Positions 53,301 to 59,973 of a stretch of DNA of 64,000 bases are shown here, in pieces. Source of the DNA: Gorillibacterium massiliense. GTDB taxonomy: Bacteria; Bacillota; Bacilli; Paenibacillales; NBRC-103111. The stretch's first letter is position 1, and every line of letters starts with the position of its first letter. The position numbers and the translations under genes were made by a program. The DNA lies in NCBI RefSeq assembly GCF_000455485.1, contig NZ_CBQR020000100.1, positions 49,743 through 113,742 of the forward strand, given 5' to 3'. The notes under the pieces were generated by a model. That model had not been told where the DNA came from. It was given only the letters and a program-made list of their open reading frames with translations, and ran no database searches.

Positions 53301-53383
53301 GCGGCGGCGAGAACTGGATCACCGAACTGAGCACCGACGAGCTGCGCGAACTGTTCCGGCTCCGGCGGGAGTGGATCGACTAA
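50345..53383 (+). CDS. SNF2/Rad54-family DNA-dependent ATPase (YwqA-like)
   Basis: About 1012 residues from ATG 50345 (AAGGGAAAG upstream). An N-terminal bacterial SNF2-associated region (about 1-460) precedes a full SF2 motor: DDMGLGKT (Walker A), LDEAQNIKN (Walker B), MTGTPIENRLTELWS (motif III), and WWNPAVENQATDRAYRIGQ (motif VI). Two low-complexity insertions occur: PGGGGGGW and DAQADATGAASATDAASPAG near residues 220-300, in a markedly GC-rich stretch (50.8-51.4 kb). The protein probably translocates on DNA to remodel bound proteins in repair or transcription, with the SWIM partner. Confidence 0.93.
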   Translation: MIASATYTVYAEWMDEGALFLWGSRGKGSIDAAELKDHLFAWHEPSFYGTFIQLHEMGYREGVKLPAEEALDYFCSTQELRHVSRVWSEEVAALKALAPAVKDALDHGRYMPDYEQFKRGSFGWKLTLPEALEPLAAGDTARHFLHALAAERAASDPGLRAALARLSTRVEGEAVEGGDPNLWLDEEDFLAAIGWVADPSPFRTCLQLIEPGAEGEAEAAPGGGGGGWRLSVALQDRGRPDWLTPVSQSGEPAADVALPPAWAEALPRVPRDVQRWLHILPWLRDADAQADATGAASATDAASPAGLPRLKTELADGEAWELLTHGALRLAEAGCAVLLPAWWERASKRKPRLRAKVKSSVGAVSSSLLGLDGILQFDWRLAIGDIELTEGEFLQLLDEKKRLIRFHGEWIQLDPAQLDQIRQAMKRARKKRGLSFQEILEMHLLGEAPIPGTAAEGIAEDDRLMMEVELDDYMLALMDQLEHSSHIPLVEAPTDFHGSLRRYQAEGLSWMLFLRRLGLGGCLADDMGLGKTIQWITYLLAAKEQRTQRSVDSATATGDDNQTVITDTEQQLAPIVPLYPEDAPSLLICPTSVLGNWQKELERFAPSLKVHLHYGGARLKGKSFADGVKDADLILTSYTLANLDENELKSVYWSSICLDEAQNIKNAYTKQATAIRHLTGYHRIAMTGTPIENRLTELWSIFDFLNPGYLGSLRDFTHRFVTSIERSADQEATGKVQKLVRPFLLRRLKKDPAIQLDLPEKNEAKVYVSLTAEQASLYETHIRDMFERIEKSSAMERRGLILASLTRLKQVCNHPSLYLKEGGRRWKERSNKLERLIDMVRELRSEGDRCLIFTQFVETGHLLQKALEDELEESTLFLHGGTTKHTRDDMIARFQNETLPDSERPAIFILSLKAGGTGLNLTAANHVFHFDRWWNPAVENQATDRAYRIGQMRNVQVHKFITLGTMEERVDEMIERKLGLSQQIVGGGENWITELSTDELRELFRLRREWID

Positions 53384-53404
53384 AATCAAGGAGGCTACCT
53401 CTCG

Positions 53405-54739
53405 ATGATGCGAAAAAGCGTGCTAATCCCCTTGCTCATTGTTGTCTTCCTTCTGGGAACGGTAACGGGCTATCTGTTGCCCAAAAAAGACGAAACGGCG
53501 GCGACGCCTCAACCGACACCAACAGCCGGGACAACGCCTGGCGCATCCGTTGGATCGTCCAGCACATCCCCGACCGCTACTCCCAGAACGACAGGGGGCA
53601 CTAGCACAACCAGCGTCACCAGCCCTGCCTCTACGCCTGCGGACCCAAATCTGGAACGGGTCCAGTCCATGACATTGGACGAAAAAATCGGTCAAATGCT
53701 TCTGGTTGGCATCGACGGAACGGAAATGAACGATCAGATGAACAGCCTGATCAAAACCTATCATGCCGGAGGTGTGATTCTTTACAAGCCAAATATCGAA
53801 TCCGCCTCGCAAACCGTCACGCTGGTCAATGCGCTGAAAAAAGCCAACGCAGCCAATTCCGCCCCACTTTTTCTAGGTGTCGACGAAGAAGGCGGCCGGG
53901 TGTCCCGTCTGCCTGCGCCTTATACCAAGATGCCGACAAGCCGCTCCATCGGGCAGGTGGACAAACCCGCATTTTCCTATGAAGTCGGCCGCATGCTGGC
54001 CCGGCAAGTCGCTTCTCTCGGCCTTAATCTGGATTTCGCCCCCGTCATGGACGTGGACAGCAACCCGGATAATCCGGTTATCGGCGACCGTTCCTTCGGA
54101 CGGAGCGCCTCCATTGTGTCTTCCCTCGGCGTGCAAACGATGAAAGGGCTGCAGGCCGAAGGGGTCGTCACGGCGCTCAAGCATTTTCCCGGCCATGGAG
54201 ATACGTCGGTGGATTCTCACTTGGGCTTGCCTATCGTGAACCATAATCTGGAGCGACTGCGCAGCCTGGAGTTGATTCCTTTCTCTAAAGCGGTTAAAGC
54301 CGGCGCCGATATGGTCATGGTGGCGCATATATTGCTCCCTGCCTTGGACGCTGATTACCCTGCCTCCTTTTCGAAACCGGTCATTACCGATCTGTTGCGG
54401 GGCGAACTCGGTTATGACGGTGTTGTGATTACCGATGATCTGACTATGGGCGCGGTAACGAAAAATTACACCTTGGAAAAGGCGGCGGTGAAAGCCATTC
54501 AAGCCGGAGGAGATATTCTGCTGGTCGGGCATGGATTCACTGAAGAAAAAACGGTGTTCAACGCGGTGAAAGATGCGGTGCAAAACGGAACGCTCAGCGA
54601 AGAGCGGCTGAATGAAAGCGTCTTGCGCATTTTGAAGTTAAAGGAAAAATACCAGTTGAACGATAACGCGGGGACAACGCCTGACGTAAATGCCATAAAC
54701 CAAGCGGCCAAAAAGCTGCTGAACACCTATATTAAATAA
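53405..54739 (+). CDS. GH3 beta-N-acetylhexosaminidase (NagZ-like), exported
   Basis: A 444-residue protein. An N-terminal membrane anchor (about 5-25) and a Pro/Thr/Ser linker (to about 78) lead into a GH3 catalytic domain. LFLGVDEEGGRVSRL begins the substrate pocket, ALKHFPGHGDTSVDSH (about 258-273) carries the Asp/His acid-base dyad specific to NagZ-type enzymes, and VITDDLTMGAV (about 345) carries the nucleophilic Asp. It should remove GlcNAc from peptidoglycan fragments outside the cell. AAGGAGG precedes ATG 53405. It may be co-transcribed with SNF2 and the Mag gene (21 and 22-base gaps). Confidence 0.94.
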   Translation: MMRKSVLIPLLIVVFLLGTVTGYLLPKKDETAATPQPTPTAGTTPGASVGSSSTSPTATPRTTGGTSTTSVTSPASTPADPNLERVQSMTLDEKIGQMLLVGIDGTEMNDQMNSLIKTYHAGGVILYKPNIESASQTVTLVNALKKANAANSAPLFLGVDEEGGRVSRLPAPYTKMPTSRSIGQVDKPAFSYEVGRMLARQVASLGLNLDFAPVMDVDSNPDNPVIGDRSFGRSASIVSSLGVQTMKGLQAEGVVTALKHFPGHGDTSVDSHLGLPIVNHNLERLRSLELIPFSKAVKAGADMVMVAHILLPALDADYPASFSKPVITDLLRGELGYDGVVITDDLTMGAVTKNYTLEKAAVKAIQAGGDILLVGHGFTEEKTVFNAVKDAVQNGTLSEERLNESVLRILKLKEKYQLNDNAGTTPDVNAINQAAKKLLNTYIK

Positions 54740-54761
54740 TCGGCCGGAGGTGAATGCGCGA

Positions 54762-55385
54762 ATGGTGCTTCTACAGCGATCTTTTTTTGCTCGAGATACC
54801 GTCTTGGTTGCGCAGGAACTGATCGGCTGCGTATTCGTCCGTAAGCCTTTTGGCGATGACGGACCAATAATCGCGGTGCGCCTTACGGAGACAGAGGCCT
54901 ATCGTGGCACCGATGACCCGGCCAGCCATGCCTACCGAGGAAGGACGCCCCGCAATGCGCCCATGTTTGGCGCCGCAGGGCAGCTTTATGTCTACTTCAT
55001 CTACGGCATGCATTGCTGCGTCAACGTTGTGACGGGAGAGTCCGGTATTCCGGGAGCGGTGCTGCTGCGAGGAGCGGAACCGGTGAGCGGACTGGATCAG
55101 ATCCATGCCAACCGCCCCGGCGTGTCGGATAAGATCTTGCTGAACGGGCCTGGCAAGCTGACCAAGGGACTGGGAATCGCGATGGCTCACAATGAATACA
55201 AGCTTCCCTTTTCCGGCAGCGGTGAGATCGAATTGCACGCCCCGGACACCCCTCCTCCGCCGTTTCGCTGCACAAGCCGTATTGGCATTTCCCGCGGACA
55301 GGAGCTGCTCTGGCGTTTCGTCGCCGATGGCCCAGCTAGCCAAGCCGCCGCAAATAAATCCGTTCCGCCCTTTATATCCAGCTAA
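54762..55385 (+). CDS. DNA-3-methyladenine glycosylase (AAG/MPG type)
   Basis: About 207 residues from ATG 54762 (CGGAGG about 11 bases upstream); GTG 54750 overlaps the ribosome site and is unlikely. Motifs include LTETEAYRGTDDPASHAYRG with the catalytic Glu, MFGAAGQLYVYFIYGMHCCVNVV, and LNGPGKLTKGLGI. The enzyme excises alkylated purines in base-excision repair. It is 22 bases after the GH3 gene, so probably read from the same message, and is followed by a bidirectional terminator. Confidence 0.93.
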   Translation: MVLLQRSFFARDTVLVAQELIGCVFVRKPFGDDGPIIAVRLTETEAYRGTDDPASHAYRGRTPRNAPMFGAAGQLYVYFIYGMHCCVNVVTGESGIPGAVLLRGAEPVSGLDQIHANRPGVSDKILLNGPGKLTKGLGIAMAHNEYKLPFSGSGEIELHAPDTPPPPFRCTSRIGISRGQELLWRFVADGPASQAAANKSVPPFISS

Positions 55386-55391
55386 GACCGA

Positions 55392-55452
55392 AAAAAAGAC
55401 AGAACAATGGGCAGGCTCCTGCGAGCCTCATTCCCTTGCTCTGTCTTTTTTG
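55392..55452. terminator. bidirectional terminator
   Basis: Outer stem AAAAAGACAGA/TCTGTCTTTTT with an inner GGCTC/GAGCC hairpin. Poly-A and poly-T flanks allow use from both sides, by the Mag gene (+) and the gene ending at 55492 (-). Confidence 0.85.
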
Positions 55453-55491
55453 TTTTGAATCTAGTGAATCATCCCAACCAAGCGGCGGTTA

Positions 55492-56706
55492 TCATCTGTC
55501 GTTATTGTCGTCTCCTTGGCCGTTTTGGTTGTTTTGTCCGCGGTTGTCTTTGCCATTTTGGCCTTTATTGCCCCGGTCATCATGTCCTGCCTTTTTCTTG
55601 CTGTCTTTCATCTTTTCTTGATCCTTTTGGGTAGCAGCCTTCTTCTCAGTGGCCTTTTTCTCAGCAGCCTTCTCATGATCCGCTTTTTGAGCCGCAGCTT
55701 TTTGCTCGGCAGCTTTTTGCAGCGCAGCCTTCTGGGCAGCCGCTTTCTGCTCCGCGGCCTTCACAAGGGCAGCTTTTGTCTTTTCGCTATCTTTCTGCTC
55801 ATCCTTGTCTTTCACATACCCTTTGTCATGATCGTCTTTATCGCAATCGGGCGTATTGAAAGGAGCAGGGACATGCGTCGCCGCTGGGTTAACCGTAGGT
55901 ACCGGAGCGGAGCCGACGTACTTGTCATTTACCCACACTTGAATGCTTACGGAAGTTTTCGGGTCCAGATTGAATTCCGAAATCACCCGTTTAACGAATT
56001 GATCCTGAGCAGTCTTATCGGTCAAATTGGCGCTCGCAATCAAACGATTCAGGAGATCAGTGGCCAGTTGACCCTTAAGATGCACATGGCCGAAGGATTT
56101 CAGATTGATCTTGATGTCCGTTTTAACACCTTTGCCGGTTTCCTTTTGGTTGATGCTGAACAATGCGGTATCGCTCTTGATCTTGATCAGCAGCTTGTCC
56201 CAATTCTGTGGGGTAGACGTCGGTGACCCAGTCGGGGCTACTGTTGCTGTCGGAGTTGCCGCTGCCGTCGGTGTAGCAGTTGGTGCCGTAGTAGACGTAG
56301 GCGTCGGAATTACTGTTGCTGTCGCCGTCGGTGTCGGTGTTGGCGTTTCGCTCGTTGTCGGCGTTGCCGTCGGTGTCGTGCTCGGCGTCGGTTGTGCGCT
56401 GGAAGCATTGATAAATGCAGCCTGACGCAGGTTATTCAAAACAACGGTAACATACGTGCCGGCGGCGAGGCTATCGAGGTCGGTCTTTTTATCATCGAGA
56501 TAGACCCAGGGATTGCTTGCCAGCGGAAATTCCACTTCGTCGTCCGTCGTTTTTAGCTTCAAGGTTTCATCCTTAACGGAGACGAGTTGCCCCGCCACTT
56601 GCTTAGACGGCGTCTTCTCCGAATGATGGGCATAAGCGACCGCGCTGAAAGAAAGCGCGACAATGGATAAACAGAGAATGAACATGTAGCTCCATCTCTT
56701 TTTCAT
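55492..56706 (-). CDS. exported protein with PT linker and Ala/Lys/Gln coiled-coil tail, unknown function
   Basis: About 404 residues from ATG 56706 (AGGAGG 9 bases upstream; upstream in-frame codons lack support). A signal peptide (MKKRWSYMFILCLSIV...AYA) is followed by a small beta domain (about 28-103), a TPTATPTTSETPTPTP linker, and a second globular part (about 168-290). The C-terminal half is strongly helical and charged, built of AAEQKAAAQKA repeats (about 310-360), ending in a Gly/Asn/Asp-rich tail. No known family fits. It may be a wall-associated protein with a repeat stalk. Confidence 0.8.
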   Translation of the reverse strand: MKKRWSYMFILCLSIVALSFSAVAYAHHSEKTPSKQVAGQLVSVKDETLKLKTTDDEVEFPLASNPWVYLDDKKTDLDSLAAGTYVTVVLNNLRQAAFINASSAQPTPSTTPTATPTTSETPTPTPTATATVIPTPTSTTAPTATPTAAATPTATVAPTGSPTSTPQNWDKLLIKIKSDTALFSINQKETGKGVKTDIKINLKSFGHVHLKGQLATDLLNRLIASANLTDKTAQDQFVKRVISEFNLDPKTSVSIQVWVNDKYVGSAPVPTVNPAATHVPAPFNTPDCDKDDHDKGYVKDKDEQKDSEKTKAALVKAAEQKAAAQKAALQKAAEQKAAAQKADHEKAAEKKATEKKAATQKDQEKMKDSKKKAGHDDRGNKGQNGKDNRGQNNQNGQGDDNNDR

Positions 56707-56801
56707 GGTAGTGTACCTCCTGATGGTGGGATTCTTGGTTGTTGTCGTCACTAGCGCTAGGTGATCTGCAACGGGGACCGGGAGGGCCCCCCCTGCCGCC
56801 T

Positions 56802-56807
56802 ATTATA
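56802..56807 (-). promoter_or_regulatory. -10 element upstream of the PT-linker protein gene
   Basis: A perfect minus-strand TATAAT about 95 bases before the ATG at 56706; no convincing -35 is seen 17 bases upstream. Nearby C- and G-runs (around 56786 and 56836) give the leader unusual composition. No gene is seen in 56752-57017. Confidence 0.4.
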
Positions 56808-56957
56808 ATCCTTCGGGCTCCCCTATCGCTTTTTGGGGGGGCCAATGGGAATAATGCGGCATCGGCCCCAATTTTTTCACCAGCGTCAATCCTTTACCCG
56901 CCTGACCAAGCAAGAAACACCACCTTCCCTTCATCCTTGTCCATCCTTGACTTCCCA

Positions 56958-56989
56958 CAAAAAAAGAGCTCCGGCTCGCCGCCGAAACT
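56958..56989 (-). terminator. terminator of the rluF-like gene
   Basis: AGTTTCGGC/GCCGGAGCT stem (G-U pairs, GGCGA loop) followed leftward by a seven-T run, about 28 bases after the stop at 57018. Confidence 0.82.
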
Positions 56990-57017
56990 CCTCCATCATT
57001 CGATTCTCTATTGATCC

Positions 57018-57746
57018 TTACCGCTCCGTCCGGTGGCCCGGCACCAACCCCTGCACTTCCCCTGGTGTCAGCTCCCGCCATTTTCCCGTCTTTAAACCGT
57101 CCAACCGGATGTTAATGATCCTCACTCTTTGCAGCCGTCTGACCGCATAGCCGAAATGGGCACACATGCGGCGGATTTGCCGGTTCAACCCTTGGGTGAG
57201 AACAATGCGAAAGGCTCGTTCCCCGACCATCGTCACCTTGCAAGGCAGAGTCACCGTGTCCAGAATCGGAACTCCTTTTGCCATGCCAGCCACAAAAGCG
57301 GGGGTTACCGGCTTGTCCACCGTCACGATATATTCCTTCTCGTGATGGTTTTCCACCCGCAGGATTTTATTCACGATGTCGCCGTCGTTGGTGAGCAAAA
57401 TAAGGCCTTCCGAGTCCTTGTCCAGCCGCCCAATGGGGAAAATCCGTTCGGGATACCCGATAAAATCGACGATATTCCCTTTGATGTGCCGCTCGGTCGT
57501 ACAGGTTATGCCAACGGGTTTGTTCAGCGCCAAATAGACGGTGGGCTTCTTTTCTCCGATCAGCCGGCCGTCGATGCGAACCTCGTCCCCCTCGTTAACC
57601 TGACTGCCAAGCCCGGCCTTTTCCCCATTGATGATAACCCTGCCGTCCTCGATCCATTTATCGGCTTCCCTGCGGGAACAGATCCCCGTTTCACTCATAT
57701 ATTTATTGATTCGCATCGGCCTATCGATCCCTTCCTGCGTGTTCAC
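57018..57746 (-). CDS. rluF: 23S rRNA pseudouridine synthase, RluF type
   Basis: A 242-residue RsuA/RluB/E/F-family enzyme. An N-terminal S4 RNA-binding domain ([20 protein letters not shown]) precedes the catalytic domain with [22 protein letters not shown]-like sequence, the catalytic Asp in [20 protein letters not shown], and [13 protein letters not shown]. The combination with VENHHEKEY is characteristic of RluF, which modifies U2604 of 23S rRNA. GTG 57746 has AGGA about 8 bases upstream; ATG 57716 (MRINKY) is a good alternative. Confidence 0.9.
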   Translation of the reverse strand: MNTQEGIDRPMRINKYMSETGICSRREADKWIEDGRVIINGEKAGLGSQVNEGDEVRIDGRLIGEKKPTVYLALNKPVGITCTTERHIKGNIVDFIGYPERIFPIGRLDKDSEGLILLTNDGDIVNKILRVENHHEKEYIVTVDKPVTPAFVAGMAKGVPILDTVTLPCKVTMVGERAFRIVLTQGLNRQIRRMCAHFGYAVRRLQRVRIINIRLDGLKTGKWRELTPGEVQGLVPGHRTER

Positions 57747-57859
57747 GAGAAAATTCCTGCAGCCTTCATTGTACCAACTTGGCCCGTTTTATGGAAACCG
57801 AGATTTGTTTCACCGGCAAAGCCCAAGGGTAATCAGAGTCATGAAAGGTGGGATACGCT

Positions 57860-58033
57860 ATGTTGAAATATCCATTGCTGTTTCTTCTGATCGCCATTAT
57901 CGCCGGTATATTCGGATTCGCCGGAATCGTTCACGCAGCCGCAGGCATAGCTAAGGTCCTGTTCGTGCTGTTCGTGATCCTGTTCATCGCGTCGTTTTTC
58001 TTCGGCAGACGCAGCAAATCCAGCGGCTATTAA
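57860..58033 (+). CDS. DUF1328-family small membrane protein
   Basis: A 57-residue protein with two hydrophobic helices ([19 protein letters not shown] and [20 protein letters not shown]) and a basic end GRRSKSSGY. This is the size and pattern of the YtjA/DUF1328 family, whose function is unknown. ATG 57860 has AAAGGTGG 8 bases upstream; the GTG 12 bases earlier overlaps that site. Confidence 0.88.
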   Translation: MLKYPLLFLLIAIIAGIFGFAGIVHAAAGIAKVLFVLFVILFIASFFFGRRSKSSGY

Positions 58034-58056
58034 GCGCAAACAGCTTTTGTAAAGCG

Positions 58057-58082
58057 GGCGGGATTCCATTCCCGCCTTTTTT
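58057..58082 (+). terminator. terminator after the DUF1328 gene
   Basis: GGCGGGA/TTCCCGCC stem with a five-base loop and six Ts, 23 bases after the stop. Confidence 0.88.
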
Positions 58083-58173
58083 GTTGTTAGCCGTTACATG
58101 TTTGTCCCTTACCTTTCCATACTAACAGATAGATCGGCAACTTTATGAAAAGCGCGAAGGGAGAAAACGTATT

Positions 58174-59052
58174 ATGCCAGCCAACTCCAGCAAGCAGCAG
58201 CCTAAACCGACGATGCCCCCCCAGCATCAAGACCAACAGCCGGGAATTGAAAGTGAAATGCATCCGAAACCGAAAGCGGTGGATTCCAAATATAAAGGCA
58301 GCGGCAAGCTGATGGGAAAAACCGCCCTCATTACCGGCGGAGACAGCGGTATCGGCCGCGCTGTCGCCGTCGCCTATGCGACCGAAGGAGCCAAAGTCGC
58401 CATCGTCTACTTGAATGAGCACGGCGATGCCGAAGAAGCCAAGCGCCTGGTCGAGGCGGAAGGCGGCAAGTGCCTGCTCATCTCCGGCGACATCGGCGAC
58501 GAAGCCTTTTGCAAGGATGCGGTAAAAAAGACGGTAGACGAATTCGGCGGACTGGACATTCTCGTTAACAATGCCGCCGAGCAGCATCCGCAGAAGAACA
58601 TCGAGGACATAACCTCCGAGCAGTTGGAGCGGACGTTCCGCACCAATATTTTCGCAATGTTTTACATGACCAAAGCAGCGGTCAAGCATATGAAAATAGG
58701 CGCAGCCATCATCAACACCACGTCGGTCACCGCCTACCAAGGCAGCCCGCAGCTTTTGGATTATTCCTCCACCAAAGGGGCAATCGTCGCCTTCACCCGC
58801 TCCTTGTCTCTGAATCTCATCGAAAAGGGCATCCGGGTCAACGGAGTCGCGCCGGGACCGATTTGGACGCCGCTCATTCCTTCCACCTTCGATGCCAAGA
58901 AAACGTCCGAACACGGCGCTACGGTACCGATGAAACGGCCTGGCCAGCCGGAGGAGTTGGCGCCCGCTTACGTGTTCCTCGCCTCCGACGACTCATCCTA
59001 TATATCCGGGCAAGTCCTCCATGTCAACGGCGGGACTGTGGTGAACGGTTAA
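58174..59052 (+). CDS. short-chain dehydrogenase/reductase (YhdF/YdaD-like)
   Basis: A 292-residue NAD(P)-dependent oxidoreductase. The long polar N-terminal extension (QQPKPTMPPQHQDQQPG) is typical of the Bacillus general-stress SDRs YhdF and YdaD. The Rossmann motif is TGGDSGIGRAVA (about 54-65), NNAAEQ marks the active-site region, and the catalytic Ser and YxxxK are in TTSVTAYQGSPQLLDYSSTK. Substrate unknown. AAGGGAGAAAA precedes ATG 58174. I did not find a convincing sigma-B promoter. Confidence 0.9.
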   Translation: MPANSSKQQPKPTMPPQHQDQQPGIESEMHPKPKAVDSKYKGSGKLMGKTALITGGDSGIGRAVAVAYATEGAKVAIVYLNEHGDAEEAKRLVEAEGGKCLLISGDIGDEAFCKDAVKKTVDEFGGLDILVNNAAEQHPQKNIEDITSEQLERTFRTNIFAMFYMTKAAVKHMKIGAAIINTTSVTAYQGSPQLLDYSSTKGAIVAFTRSLSLNLIEKGIRVNGVAPGPIWTPLIPSTFDAKKTSEHGATVPMKRPGQPEELAPAYVFLASDDSSYISGQVLHVNGGTVVNG

Positions 59053-59087
59053 ATGCATCAGCAATGCGGCAGCGGCAGGATACAGCA

Positions 59088-59123
59088 AAAGACGCAGGTC
59101 CCTTATCGGACCTGCGTCTTTTT
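59088..59123 (+). terminator. terminator between SDR and stalk-protein genes
   Basis: Perfect 14-base stem AAGACGCAGGTCC/GGACCTGCGTCTT with a CTTATC loop and a T-run; A-rich on the other side, so possibly bidirectional. Confidence 0.9.
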
Positions 59124-59151
59124 TCGGTTTGAAGATGGCGTATCCCCGCGT

Positions 59152-59766
59152 TTACTCCGCGTCGAGAATTTCGGCTACCTTCCAACCATCTGCGCCGGAT
59201 ACCAGCTTCAGCTTTTCCGCTGAAGGGTAAGCCGATTTGGTAGAGTCGGTCAGCACGTAATCCACCCGGTACACTAGCGAGCCGTCGGTATTTTTCACCG
59301 GTTGACCAATGGTATAGCGGTCCACCCACGGGCTGGAAACGCCGGTTACCCAATTGAAGCTCTCGAAGCCCTCTTTGCTCTTCTCCTTCAGGGAATCGGT
59401 CATCAACGCGTACTGCCACGCGCCGTTGCGGGTTTTTACCGCTTCCGCGTAATCCGCCACCGCTTTATCCGCACTGTCCGCCGCCAGAGCCAGCTCCAGC
59501 AACTCCACCCGTCTGTCGTCCGCAAACGCGTCCGGCTTGGTGATCGTCACCGTCTGGCTCTGCCCGTTCCAAGCCACGTCGGCGCCCAGCGCTTCCGCCA
59601 ACTGCTTGGCCGGAACCAGGGTCGTTCCCTTCTCAATCCGCGCTTTCCCTCCGGTGTCGAGCAGCGTGCCGTTCACGACGATCGTAAGTCCTCCGTTTGC
59701 TAACGCAGTCGCTCCTAAGCACAAAGATACCGCCAACACGCTACATACGATCCATTTTTTTCGCAT
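59152..59766 (-). CDS. exported protein with copper-amine-oxidase-N-type (stalk) domain
   Basis: A 204-residue protein. A signal peptide (1-23, MRKKWIVCSVLAVSLCLGAT...) is followed by a stalk domain (about 27-78; TIVVNGTLLDTGGKARIEKG, LVPAKQLAEALGADVAWNG) and a C-terminal NTF2/DUF4878-like part (about 88-204; RNGAWQYALMTDSLKEK, WKVAEILDAE). Stalk proteins are abundant in Paenibacillaceae and probably sit at the wall, but no enzyme activity is known. GAGGGGGAA precedes ATG 59766. Confidence 0.85.
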   Translation of the reverse strand: MRKKWIVCSVLAVSLCLGATALANGGLTIVVNGTLLDTGGKARIEKGTTLVPAKQLAEALGADVAWNGQSQTVTITKPDAFADDRRVELLELALAADSADKAVADYAEAVKTRNGAWQYALMTDSLKEKSKEGFESFNWVTGVSSPWVDRYTIGQPVKNTDGSLVYRVDYVLTDSTKSAYPSAEKLKLVSGADGWKVAEILDAE

Positions 59767-59973
59767 AAACCATTCCCCCTCATGCTTTCAACAGACAAGG
59801 TTTATTATCCATGCTCAAGATGACGCGTTCCATTCAGAAAAAGTTACATCATCTGCCGGCCTAAAGATTTCCCGCTCTCATGCCGGATCAGGAAGGATTT
59901 CCCCGCCCGCTGTGGAATAAGTGGGAACGAGCTTTATTGCTTTTACCCCCCCACTGCGAAAGGATGACCATTT

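Noticed and set aside
55516-56425. Plus-strand hydrophobic frames opposite the PT-linker protein
   Set aside because: Low-complexity complement of AAEQK and TPT repeats; no ribosome site, and the minus strand has a clear signal peptide and AGGAGG site.
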